NCBI GenBank assembly: GCA_029465975.1
Contig: CM055753.1
Span: forward strand, 13,185,306-13,249,305
DNA: 64,000 bases
From: Dallia pectoralis
Lineage: Eukaryota; Chordata; Actinopteri; Esociformes; Umbridae
Direction: 5' to 3'
This document shows, piece after piece, positions 1-12,600 of this stretch. The translations under genes were made by a program, and so were the position numbers. Position 1 is the first letter of the stretch. Every line of letters starts with the position of its first letter. A model generated the notes under the pieces. That model was given only the letters and a program-made list of their open reading frames with translations, ran no database searches and was not told the DNA's origin.

Positions 1-677
1 AAATGTCTACGCACTTGATTTACCTTCAATTGAGGAATTCAAAAAGTAGGCTAGATAATGTTTTCTTTTGTGTTTTTTATATTGTCTGGAACAATAATAG
101 ATGTCCAATACATTATGTAAATGTGGGTTTAAAGCATTTGCTAAGATCCTCACATTTTGTATCTAATTGATTTGTTATTTAGACAATGCAAATGTTCTGT
201 AACACAGTCAGTCCATAACACAAAGTTTTCTCATCTTATGTGCAATATGTGAATTATTTCTTTGGTTTTGAATTGTTTGTATATAATGCAAATGATACAG
301 ACACATTTGGTTTAGTGTTGTGTATTGTGTATTATGAAATAAATAAATAAAAACATCCGCCTTCTTTTATATGGATTTTATGTTTTGTAAAAACTTTAAA
401 AAATGCTGGTATGTTTCTGTATTTATGCAAATGATTTCCTGTTGGGTAATAAAAGCTAATATTTCCAAATGTCTTGGCAGCTAGTGCACTGGTTTTTACA
501 CTTCATCACTCTGTTTCTCTGTGTCTCTAAATGACCATCATCAGAATGTGCAGAAAGGAAGGCTTGAAGTGGATTTAATAGAAGTTTAAGTGAATGTGTA
601 AAACCAAGACCAGATACACAGATTCAATGTATGGGACATGAACGAAGAGAAGCTTGAAGCAGAACAATATGAATCAA

Positions 678-972
678 CCTGTACATTGATTCATATTGTT
701 CATCTGAGTCTAATACCTGTACATTGATTCATATTGTACATCTGAGTCTAATACCTGTACATTGATTCATATTGTACATCTGAGTCTAATACCTGTACAT
801 TGATTCATATTGATTCATCTGAGTCTAATACCTGTACATTGATTCATATTGATTCATCTGAGTCTAATACCTGTACATTGATTCATATTGTTCATCTGAG
901 TCTAATACCTGTACATTGATTCATATTGTTCATCTGAGTCTAATACCTGTACATTGATTCATGTTGTTCATT
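678..972. repeat. 38-bp minisatellite, about 8 copies
   Basis: Head-to-tail copies each contain TACATTGATTCATATTG, then CATCTGAGTCTAATACC. A variable position alternates between ttgttcat, ttgtacat and ttgattcat. It lies about 370 bp upstream of the slc6a19 start codon. Confidence 0.9.
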
Positions 973-1143
973 CACATTGTCCCTAAACAAGTAAAAACAA
1001 TCATTTACAGAAATGAATGATTCCCAGATTGGCTCTCGTCATATAATGAATTAATTATTATTGAGTGTGCTACAGCTATACTTTTATTGAGTGGACTTGG
1101 GCACACAAATGTTAATAACAAGCGTTTATTATTATATGTGGAG

Positions 1144-1217
1144 ACACACATCACACACACACACACACACGGACACGCACACGCACACACACAAACACGC
1201 ACACACACACACACACA
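1144..1217. repeat. CA/GT microsatellite
   Basis: Interrupted (CA)n tract about 120 bp upstream of the slc6a19 start codon. Confidence 0.9.
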
Positions 1218-1337
1218 TTAACTAATCCAAATCATTTATTACAGAAAGTGAGATTGAGAGACATTGCAACAACCTCTGTCTAGAGGAGAACTACAGCCTA
1301 ACATTTACAGACTAACCTCTACAACCAGACCACCACC

Positions 1338-4300
1338 ATGAGGTTCCCTAAACTAACTAACCCAGGATTGGATGAAAGAATCCCGTCCCACCAGGAGCTG
1401 GAGAAGTCAGAGGTGGATGAGGCCAGAGACAGACCCAAGTGGGACAACAAAGCCCAATACATTCTCACCTGTGTAGGGTTTTGCATCGGACTGGGGAACG
1501 TGTGGAGGTTCCCTTACCTGTGTCAGAGCCATGGAGGAGGTAGGTTCCCTTACCTGTGTCAGAGCCATGGAGGAGGTAGGTTCCCTTACCTGTGTCCGAG
1601 CCATGGAGGAGGTAGGTTCGCTTACCTGTGTCAGAGCCATGGAGGAGGTAGGTTCCCTTACCTGTGGCAGAGCCATGGAGGAGGTAGGTTCCCTTACCTG
1701 TGTCAGAGCCATGGAGGAGGTAGGTTCCCTTACCTGTGTCAGAGCCATGGAGGAGGTAGGTTCCCTTACCTGTGTCAGAGCCATTGGGTTTTACCAAGTA
1801 GGGAGGTTCACTAAAATCATCAAGTATCAGATTCAAGGATGACTTCAGGGAAAAACCGAAAACAAATGCAGCATATTTATATGATGGTATAAAGGTATAA
1901 AATAAAAGGCTGAATAAAAATATACTTGTTTATCAATCAACCATCAAATGCTCTGGAAATATTTGTTTTCAAATTGAGGAAAAATACTGCTTTTGACAGA
2001 TTTATGTGCCCTAATTCTGCCATCAATGTTTAAAACTGTAAAGAAAGACATTACAACCAGACGGCATCTATATGAAGTTCATTTAAACAGACACTTTGAA
2101 TATTTGAAGAGCAAAAACACCTGTTGAAGGCTGTAGACACAACTAGTATAAATTATTGCTCTACATCTCAGTCACCGTACCGCTCTATATGCAGTCAATA
2201 TGTATGGTCAACTTACAAATAAAACTTTCCAGCTACATTGGCAGGCACATGTTGTGGGCATAACCATATCTACTTATTAAACGAGATCAGCTGACAGAGG
2301 GAACTGGCTGGAGTTGCAAGTAGACATAATCAATTCAAATTAAACTTTTAAAAATTAAGATTGGTTAGGAAAAAAAAAATCTAGGTTTTTCATTCCTGTA
2401 TTAAACTTGATATAACGTCTGATTCCATGTGATTGTTGTGTTCTTAGGAGCCTTTATGATCCCGTTCCTTATCCTGCTGGTACTCGAGGGAACACCGCTC
2501 CTCTTCCTGGAATTCGCTGTCGGCCAGCGTCTCAGATGTGGAAGTGTGGGAGTGTGGAGATCTATTAACCCGTACCTCACTGGTGTGGGTAGGTCCTATA
2601 CTGGGTAGTGTGGAGATGTGGAGATCTATTAACCCGTACCTCACTGGTGTGGGTAGGTCCTATACTGGGTAGTGTGGAGGTGTGGAGATCTATTAACCTG
2701 TACCTCACTGGTGTGGGTAGGTCCTATACTGGGTAGTGTGGAGATGTGGAGATCTATTAACCTGTACCTCACTGGTGTGGGTAGGTCCACTGGTGTGGAG
2801 GTACCTCACTGGTGTGGGTAGGTCCTATACTGGGTAGTGTGGAGATGTGGAGATCTATTAACCTGTACCTCACTGGTGTGGGTAGGTCCTATACTGGGTA
2901 GTGTGGAGATGTGGAGATCTATTAACCTGTACCTCACTGGTGTGGGTAGGTCCTATACTGGGTAGTGTGGAGATGTGGAGATCTATTAACCTGTACCTCA
3001 CTGGTGTGGGTAGGTCCTATACTGGGTAGTGTGGAGATGTGGAGATCTATTAACCTGTACCTCACTGGTGTGGGTAGGTCCTATACTGGGTAGTGTGGAG
3101 GTGTGGAGATCTATTAACCTGTACCTCACTGGGTAGGTCCTATACTGGGTAGTGTGGAGATGTGGAGATCTATTAACCTGTACCTCACTGGTGTGGGTAG
3201 GTCCTATACTGGGTAGTGTGGAGGTGTGGAGATCTATTAACCCGTACCTCACTGGTGTGGGTAGGTCCTATACTGGGTAGTGTGGAGGTGTGGAGATCTA
3301 TTACCCCGTACCTCACTGGTGTGGGTAGGTCCTATACTGGGTAGTGTGGAGGTGTGGAGATCTATTAACCTGTACCTCACTGGTGTGGGTAGGTCCTATA
3401 CTGGGTAGTGTGGAGGTGTGGAGATCTATTAACCCGTACCTCACTGGTGTGGGTAGGTCCTATACTGGGTAGTGTGGAGATGTGGAGATCTATTAACCCG
3501 TACCTCACTGGTGTGGGTAGGTCCTATACTGGGTAGTGTGGAGATGTGGAGATCTATTAACCTGTACCTCACTGGTGTGGGTAGGTCCTATACTGTAGTG
3601 TGGAGGTGTGGAGGTACCTCACTGGTGTGGGTAGGTCCTATACTGGGTAGTGTGGAGGTGTGGAGATCTATTAACCTGTACCTCACTGGTGTGGGTAGGT
3701 CCTATACTGGGTAGTGTGGAGATGTGGAGATCTATTAACCTGTACCTCACTGGTGTGGGTAGGTCCTATACTGGGTAGTGTGGAGGTGTGGAGATCTATT
3801 AACCTGTACCTCACTGGTGTGGGTAGGTCCTATACTGGGTAGTGTGGAGATGTGGAGATCTATTAACCTGTACCTCACTGGTGTGGGTAGGTCCTATACT
3901 GGGTAGTGTGGAGGTGTGGAGATCTATTAACCTGTACCTCACTGGTGTGGGTAGGTCCTTTAGAAACAGAGTTTAATGATTAAACCTCATCTCCACATTA
4001 GAATCATTACATGTGTTCTTGTTACTGTTTATTAGAATTACGGCTTAATTAATAGCATTAAAGCACATTAAGAAAATATTTAAATGCAGTTTCAATATAC
4101 TGAACTATATATAAAATACAATGTCAATATACTGAATTGAAATGTTTGTTTGGATGAAATGCTTTCTGAAATGTGTATTGATAATGAAACGCTTTCTGAA
4201 ATGTTTATTGATAATGAAATGCTTTCTGAAATGTTTACTGATAATGAAATGCTTTCTGAAATTTGTATTGATAATGAAACGCTTTCTGAAATGTTTATTG

Positions 4301-7300
4301 ATAATGAAATGCTTTCTGAAATGTTTATTGATAATGAAATGCTTTCTGAAATGTTTATTGATAATGAAATGCTTTCTGAAACGTTTATTGATAATGAAAT
4401 GCTTTCTGAAATGTTTATTGATAATAAAATGCTTTCTGAAACTTTTATTGATAATGAAATGCTTTCTGAAATGTTTTTTGATAATGAAATGCTTTCTGAA
4501 ACGTTTATTAATAATGAAATGCTTTCTGAAATGTTTATTGATAATGAAATGCTTTCTGAAACCAGTATTTTTAGCAATTTATTTTCTGAAACAGGTGTTG
4601 CCTCCATGTTTGTGTCATTCCTGGTTGGTCTCTACTACAACACCATCATGGCCTGGATCATGTGGTACCTGTTTAACTCATTCCAGGACCCCCTGCCCTG
4701 GAGCCAATGTCCTGTCAATAACAACAGGACAGGTAATTCATGGATTAACCAAATGACCGGTCAGCCTATCGTTAATAATGTCTTCTGGTTGCCACTCCCC
4801 CTGTATTCTGGTTGCCACTCCCCCCTGTCTTCTGGTTGCCACTCCCCCCGTCTTCTGGTTGCCACTCCCCCTGACTTCTGGTTGCCACTCCCCCTGTCTT
4901 CTGGTTGCCACTCCCCCTGTCTTCTGGTTGCCACTCCCCCTGTCTTCTGGTTGCCACTCCCCCTGTCTTCTGGTTGCCACTCCCCCTGTCTTCTGGTTGC
5001 CACTCCCCCTGTCTTCTGGTTGCCACTCCCCTTCATGTCAAGTCTAAGTCTTCTGTCTTCTGCAGGCCTGATGTCAGAATGTCTGGACAGTTCCCCTGTG
5101 GATTACTTCTGGTACAGGACAACCTTGAACACATCAGGGGCCATAGATGATCCAGGAGGTCTGCAGTGGTGGCTGGTTCTGTGTTCTGTGTGTGCCTGGA
5201 CCACCCTGTGTACCTGCTGCGTCCGAGGCATCGAGTCCACAGGCAAAGTGGGTGGTAAAGGATGCTTCCTAAACACAAATATAACCAAATATAACTTGCT
5301 CTAAACACAAATATAACCAAATATAACCTGCTCTAAACACAAATATAAACAAATATAACCTGGTCTAAACACAAATATAAACAACTATAACCTGGTCTAA
5401 ACACAAATATAAACAAATATAACCTGCCCTAAACACAAATATAAACAAATATAACTTGCCCTAAACACAAATATAAACAAATATAACTTGCCCTAAACAC
5501 AAATATAAACAAATATAACCTGCTCTAAACACAAATATAAACAAATATAACCTGGTCTAAACACAAATATAAACAAATATAACCTGGTCTAAACACAAAT
5601 ATAAACAACTATAACCTGGTCTAAACACAAATATAAACAAATATAACCTGCCCTAAACACAAATATAAACAAATATAACTTGCCCTAAACACAAATATAA
5701 ACAAATATAACTTGCCCTAAACACAAATATAAACAAATATAACCTGCTCTAAACACAAATATAAACAAATATAACCTGGTCTAAACACAAATATAAACAA
5801 ATATAACCTGCCCTAAACACAAATATAAACAAATATAACTTGCCCTAAACACAAATATAAACAAATATAACCTGGTCTAAACACAAATATAAACAAATAT
5901 AACCTGCCCTAAACACAAATATAAACAAATATAACCTGCCCTAAACACAAATATAAACAAATATAACCTGCCCTAAACACAAATATAAACAAATATAACC
6001 TGCTCTAAACACAAATATAAACAAATATAACCTGGTCTAAACACAAATATAAACAAATATAACCTGCCCTAAACACAAATATAAACAAATATAACTTGCC
6101 CTAAACACAAATATAAACAAATATAACCTGCCCTAAACACAAATATAAACAAATATAACCTGCCCTAAACACAAATATAAACAAATATAACCTGCCCTAA
6201 ACACAAATATAAACAAATATAACCTGCTCTAAACACAAATATAAACAAATATAACCTGGTCTAAACACAAATATAAACAAATATAACCTGCCCTAAACAC
6301 AAATATAAACAAATATAACTTGCCCTAAACACAAATATAAACAAATATAACCTGGTCTAAACACAAATATAAACAAATATAACCTGCCCTAAACACAAAT
6401 ATAAACAAATATAACCTGCCCTAAACACAAATATAAACAAATATAACCTGCCCTAAACACAAATATAAACAAATATAACCTGCTCTAAACACAAATATAA
6501 ACAAATATAACCTGGTCTAAACACAAATATAAACAAATATAACCTGCTCTAAACACAAATATAAACAAATATAACCTGGTCTAAACACAAATATAAACAA
6601 ATATAACCTGCCCGAAACACAAATATAAACAAATATAACTTGCCCTAAACACAAATATAAACAAATATAACCTGGTCTAAACACAAATATAAACAAATAT
6701 AACCTGGTCTAAACACAAATATAAACAAATATAACCTGCCCTAAACACAAATATAAACAAATATAACTTGCCCTAAACACAAATATAAACAAATATAACC
6801 TGCTCTAAACACAAATATAAACAAATATAACCTGCCCTAAACACAAATATAAACAAATATAACCTGCCCTAAACACAAATATAACCAAATATAACCTGCT
6901 CTAAACACAAATATAAACAAATATAACTTGCCCTAAACATCATGACACAAATAACTATAAGAAATAATATAAAAATCACTGCTAGATTCTTATTGAATTA
7001 TACTCATCGGAAGTTCTTATTTTCTCTTTGCTTATTTCTTCTCAGGCTGTGTACATAACATCTACATTACTAGGTGGTTGTCCTCTCTCTTCTCAGGCTG
7101 TGTACATAACATCTACATTACTAGGTGGTTGTCCTCTCTCTTCTCAGGCTGTGTACATAACATCTACATTACTAGGTGGTTGTCCTCTCTCTTCTCAGGC
7201 TGTGTACATAACATCGACATTACTAGGTGGTTGTCCTCTCTTCTCAGGCTGTGTACATAACATCTACATTACTAGGTGGTTGTCCTCTCTTCTCAGGCTG

Positions 7301-9542
7301 TGTACATAACATCTACATTACTAGGTGGTTGTCCTCTCTCTTCTCAGGCTGTGTACATAACATCTACATTACTAGGTGGTTGTCCTCTCTCTTCTCAGGC
7401 TGTGTACATAACATCTACATTACTAGGTGGTTGTCCTCTCTTCTCAGGCTGTGTACATAACATCTACATTACTAGGTGGTTGTCCTCTCTCTTCTCAGGC
7501 TGTGTACATAACATCTACATTACTAGGTGGTTGTCCTCTCTCTTCTCAGGCGGTGTACATAACATCTACGTTACCCTACCTGGTTCTCACCATCTTCCTG
7601 GTCAGAGGTCTGACTCTCAAAGGTTCATTGGATGGAATCATATTCCTCTTCACTCCAGATGTACGTATTCCAACCTGTCTTTCATTTTGTTATCTGTTGT
7701 TATTTGGATGCCAAACTGTGGTTATCAGGCCCAGAGTTTCTGTAGCAGTAAACGCAACTAACTGAAATGTTTCCAGAATGAAATTGTCCATATCAGCAGG
7801 GAATGTCCTCACATTTCCAAACATACACATCATCATCTAACTGACCTAAGCATGTGTGTCTCCAGGTGAATGAGTTGCTGAACCCCTCTACATGGCTGGA
7901 TGCAGGTGCTCAGGTGTTTTATTCCTTTGGCTTGGCCTGGGGAGGACTCATCTCCTTTTCCAGCTACAACCCGGTAGAGTAAGTAAATGTTTCCCACTAA
8001 GCAATATGTGATGTACGGCAGCTATCCACAAAAAAAGACCATTCAAAACAGTCATGAGGAAACATTTGTTGACTTGTATTTTCTTGTAGGTTTCCTTGTT
8101 CCTCCTGTTTAATCAACAGTAACACCAAATAAAACCCTTAATCACAAATCAATATACATAGTTCCCAAATAAATGTGAAGCGGTCAGAACATATTAGTTC
8201 TCTCATTCTGTTCCTTCGTAGTAACAACTGTGAGATGGATGCTGTGATTCTTTCTGTGATCACTGGTTGCACTTCCGTCTACGCGGCCACTGTGATCTAC
8301 TCCATCCTGGGATTCAGAGCCACGGAGCAGTTTGATCACTGCATCAATGGGTGAGTCAACCAAGGCTCTTTACACATACAACACTACCCACCAGAGAACC
8401 TGAGACAACGACTAGAACATTTTATTAGTTCACTACCCACCAGAGAACCTGAGACAACGACTAGAACATTTTATTAGTTCACTACCCACCAGAGAACCTG
8501 AGACAACGACTAGAACATTTTATTAGATCACTACCCACCAGAGAACCTGTGACAACAACTAGAACATTTTATTAGTTCACTACCCACCAAGAACCTGTGA
8601 CAACGACTAGAACATTTTATTAGATCACTTCCCACCAGAGAACCTGTGACAACGACTAGAACATTTTATTAGTTCACTACCCACCAGAGAACCTGAGACA
8701 ACGACTAGAACATTTTATTAGTTCACTACCCACCAGAGAACCTGTTACAGTGACTAGAACATTTTATTAGTTCACTCCCCACCAGAGAACCTGTGACAAC
8801 AACTAGAACATTTTATTAGATCACTACCCACCAGAGAACCTGTGACAACAACTAGAACATTTTATTAGATCACTACCCACCAGAGAACCTGTGACCACGA
8901 CTAGAACATTTTATTAGTTCACTACCCACCAGAGAACCTGTGACAACGACTAGAACATTTTATTAGATCACTTCCCACCAGAGAACCTGTGACAACGACT
9001 AGAACATTTTATTAGTTCACTACCCACCAGAGAACCTGTGACAACGACTAGAACATTTTATTAGTTCACTACCCACCAGAGAACCTGTGACAACGACTAG
9101 AACATTTTATTAGTTCACTACCCACCAGAGAACCTGTGACAACGACAAGAACATTTTATTAGTTCACTACCCTCCAGAGAACCTGTGACAACGACTAGAA
9201 CATTTTATTAGTTCACTACCCACCAGAGAACATGTGAAAACGACTAGAACATTTCTTTTACGCAGATTTTACCAGGACAATTTAACTGGGTACATATATA
9301 ATATAATATATATAATATAATGTGACTTCAACAGGAACATCCTGGTTCTTCTCAATGAGTTTGCACTTCCTGATGGCTCTATAACAGATTTGAACTATCA
9401 GGAAGTTCTCCAGAAGCTCAACAGCACAGCACCTGACATTATTCAGAAGTTGGACCTTCAGACCTGTGACCTTCAGAAACTCCTCAGTGAGGTATTGGAC
9501 GAGCTCTCGGATGAGCTCCCATGTGTGTGTTCTCTCATGTGT

Positions 9543-9633
<91 letters not shown>

Positions 9634-12600
9634 CTCATCTGTGTGTGTGTGTGTTCTCACCTGTGTGTGTGTTCTCTCGTGTGTGTGTTCTCCCTGTGTG
9701 TGTGTTCTCACCTGTGTGTGTGTTCTCTCGTGTGTGTGTTCTCCCTGTGTGTGTGTTCTCACCTGTGTGTGTGTTCTCCCTGTGTGTGTTCTCCCTGTGT
9801 GTGTGTTCTCACCTGTGTGTGTGTTCTCTCGTGTGTGTGTTCTCCCCTGTGTACTCCAGGGTGTGGAAGGAACTGGTCTGGCCTTCATCGTGTTTACAGA
9901 GGCCATCACCAAGATGCCGATCTCACCACTCTGGTCCGTCCTCTTCTTCATCATGCTCTTCTGTCTGGGTCTGTCCACCATGTTTGGGATCATAGAGGGG
10001 GTGGTGGTTCCACTTCAGGATCTCAGTTTTCTGCCCAAACACTGGCCAAAGGAAATGTTCACTGGTGTGTCAAAACCCCAAGTTTAATTGATCAGTTCTG
10101 ATATGACTGTCTGTTTCAGTTCTTACATGCCTGTCTGTTTCAGTTCTTATATGCCTGTCTGTTTCAGTTCTGACATGCCTATCTGTTTCAGTTCTGACAT
10201 GCCTGTCTGTTTCAGTTCTGACATGCCTGTCTGTTTCAGTTCCGACATGCCTGTCTGTTTCAGTTCATACACGCCTGTCTGTTTCAGTTCTGACTATCTG
10301 TTTCAGTTCTGACATGCCTGTCTGTTTCAGTTCTGACTATCTGTTTCAGTTCTGACATGCCTGTCTGTTTCAGTTCTGACTATCTGTTTCAGTTCTGACA
10401 TGCCTGTCTGTTTCAGTTCTGACATGCCTGTCTGTTTCAGTTCTGACTATCTGTTTCAGTTCTGACAAGCCTGTCTGTTTCAGTTCCGACATGCCTGTCT
10501 GTTTCAGTTCTGACTATCTGTTTCAGTTCTGACATGCCTGTCTGTTTCAGTTCTGACATGCCTGTCAGTTTCAGTTCTGACATGCCTGTCTGTTTCAGTT
10601 CTGACTATCTGTTTCAGTTCTCACAAGCCTGTCTGTTTCAGTTCCGACATGCCTGTCTGTTTCAGTTCTGACTATCTGTTTCAGTTCTGACATGCCTGTC
10701 TGTTTCAGTTCTGACATGCCTGTCTGTTTCAGTTCTGACATGCCTGTCTGTTTCAGCTCTGACATGCCTGTCTGTTTCAGTTCTGACATGCCTGTCTGTT
10801 TCAGTTCTGACTATTTGTTTCAGTTCTGACATCCCTGTCTGTTTCAGTTCTGACTATCTGTTTCAGTTCTGACATGCCTGTCTGTTTCAGTTCTGACTAT
10901 CTGTTTCAGTTCTGACATGCCTGTCTGTTTCGGTTCTGACATGCCTGTCTGTTTCAGTTCTGTCATGCCTGTCTGTTTCAGTTCTGACATGCCTGTCTGT
11001 TTCAGTTCTGACATGCCTGTCTGTTTCAGTTCTGACATGACTATCTGTTTCAGTTCTGACATGCCTGTCTGTTTCAGTTCTGACTATCTGTTTCAGTTCT
11101 GACATGCCTGTCTGTTTCAGTTCTGACATGACTATCTGTTTCAGTTCTGACTATCTGTTTCAGTTCTGACATGCCTGTCTGTTTCAGTTCTGACATGACT
11201 ATCTGTTTCAGTTCTGACTATCTGTTTCAGTTCTGACATGACTATCTGTTTCAGTTCTGACATGCCTGTCTGTTTCAGTTCTGACTATCTGTTTCAGTTC
11301 TGACATGCCTGTCTGTTTCAGTTCTGACATGACTATCTGTTTCAGTTCTGACTATCTGTTTCAGTTCTGACACGCCTGTCTGTTTCAGTTCTGACTATCT
11401 GTTTCAGTTCTGACATGCCTGTCTGTTTCAGTTCTGACTATCTGTTTCAGTTCTGACATGCCTGTCTGTTTCAGTTCTGACTATCTGTTTCAGTTCTGAC
11501 ATGCCTGTCTGTTTCAGTTCTGACATGCCTGTCTGTTTCAGTTCTGACTATCTGTTTCAGTTCTGACAAGCCTGTCTGTTTCAGTTCCGACATGCCTGTC
11601 TGTTTCAGTTCTGACTATCTGTTTCAGTTCTGACATGCCTGTCTGTTTCAGTTCTGACATGCCTGTCAGTTTCAGTTCTGACATGCCTGTCTGTTTCAGT
11701 TCTGACTATCTGTTTCAGTTCTCACAAGCCTGTCTGTTTCTGTTCCGACATGCCTGTCTGTTTCAGTTCTGACTATCTGTTTCAGTTCTGACATGCCTGT
11801 CTGTTTCAGTTCTGACATGCCTGTCTGTTTCAGCTCTGACATGCCTGTCTGTTTCAGTTCTGACATGCCTGTCTGTTTCAGTTCTGACTATTTGTTTCAG
11901 TTCTGACATCCCTGTCTGTTTCAGTTCTGACTATCTGTTTCAGTTCTGACATGCCTGTCTGTTTCAGTTCTGACTATCTGTTTCAGTTCTGACATGCCTG
12001 TCTGTTTCAGTTCTGACATGCCTGTCTGTTTCAGTTCTGACATGCCTGTCTGTTTCAGTTCTGACATGCCTGTCTGTTTCAGTTCTGACATGCCTGTCTG
12101 TTTCAGTTCTGACATGACTATCTGTTTCAGTTCTGACATGCCTGTCTGTTTCAGTTCTGACTATCTGTTTCAGTTCTGACATGCCTGTCTGTTTCAGTTC
12201 TGACATGACTATCTGTTTCAGTTCTGACTATCTGTTTCAGTTCTGACATGCCTGTCTGTTTCAGTTCTGACATGACTATCTGTTTCAGTTCTGACTATCT
12301 GTTTCAGTTCTGACATGACTATCTGTTTCAGTTCTGACATGCCTGTCTGTTTCAGTTCTGACTATCTGTTTCAGTTCTGACATGCCTGTCTGTTTCAGTT
12401 CTGACATGACTATCTGTTTCAGTTCTGACTATCTGTTTCAGTTCTGACACGCCTGTCTGTTTCAGTTCTGACTATCTGTTTCAGTTCTGACATGCCTGTC
12501 TGTTTCAGTTCTGACTATCTGTTTCAGTTCTGACATGCCTGTCTGTTTCAGTTCTGACTATCTGTTTCAGTTCTGACATGCCTGTCTGTTTCAGTTCTGA

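Larger units (their letters stand above)
1..1337. other. Upstream flank of slc6a19
   Basis: No protein-coding exon is recognisable. AT-rich sequence at 1-660 contains AATAAA at 338-343 followed by more A-rich sequence, which could be the polyadenylation signal of a plus-strand gene lying to the left, but nothing else supports this. A tandem array lies at 678-972 and a CA/GT microsatellite at 1144-1217. The 120 bases before the start codon should hold the slc6a19 5' UTR. An ATTAAC half-site at 1218-1223 would fit HNF1, a known regulator of SLC6A19 in mammals, but it is only a half-site. Confidence 0.4.

Noticed and set aside
9390..10101. ORFs rich in VCVCVC and HTHTHT
   Set aside because: Translations of a GT microsatellite overlapping real exons 8 and 9 of slc6a19.
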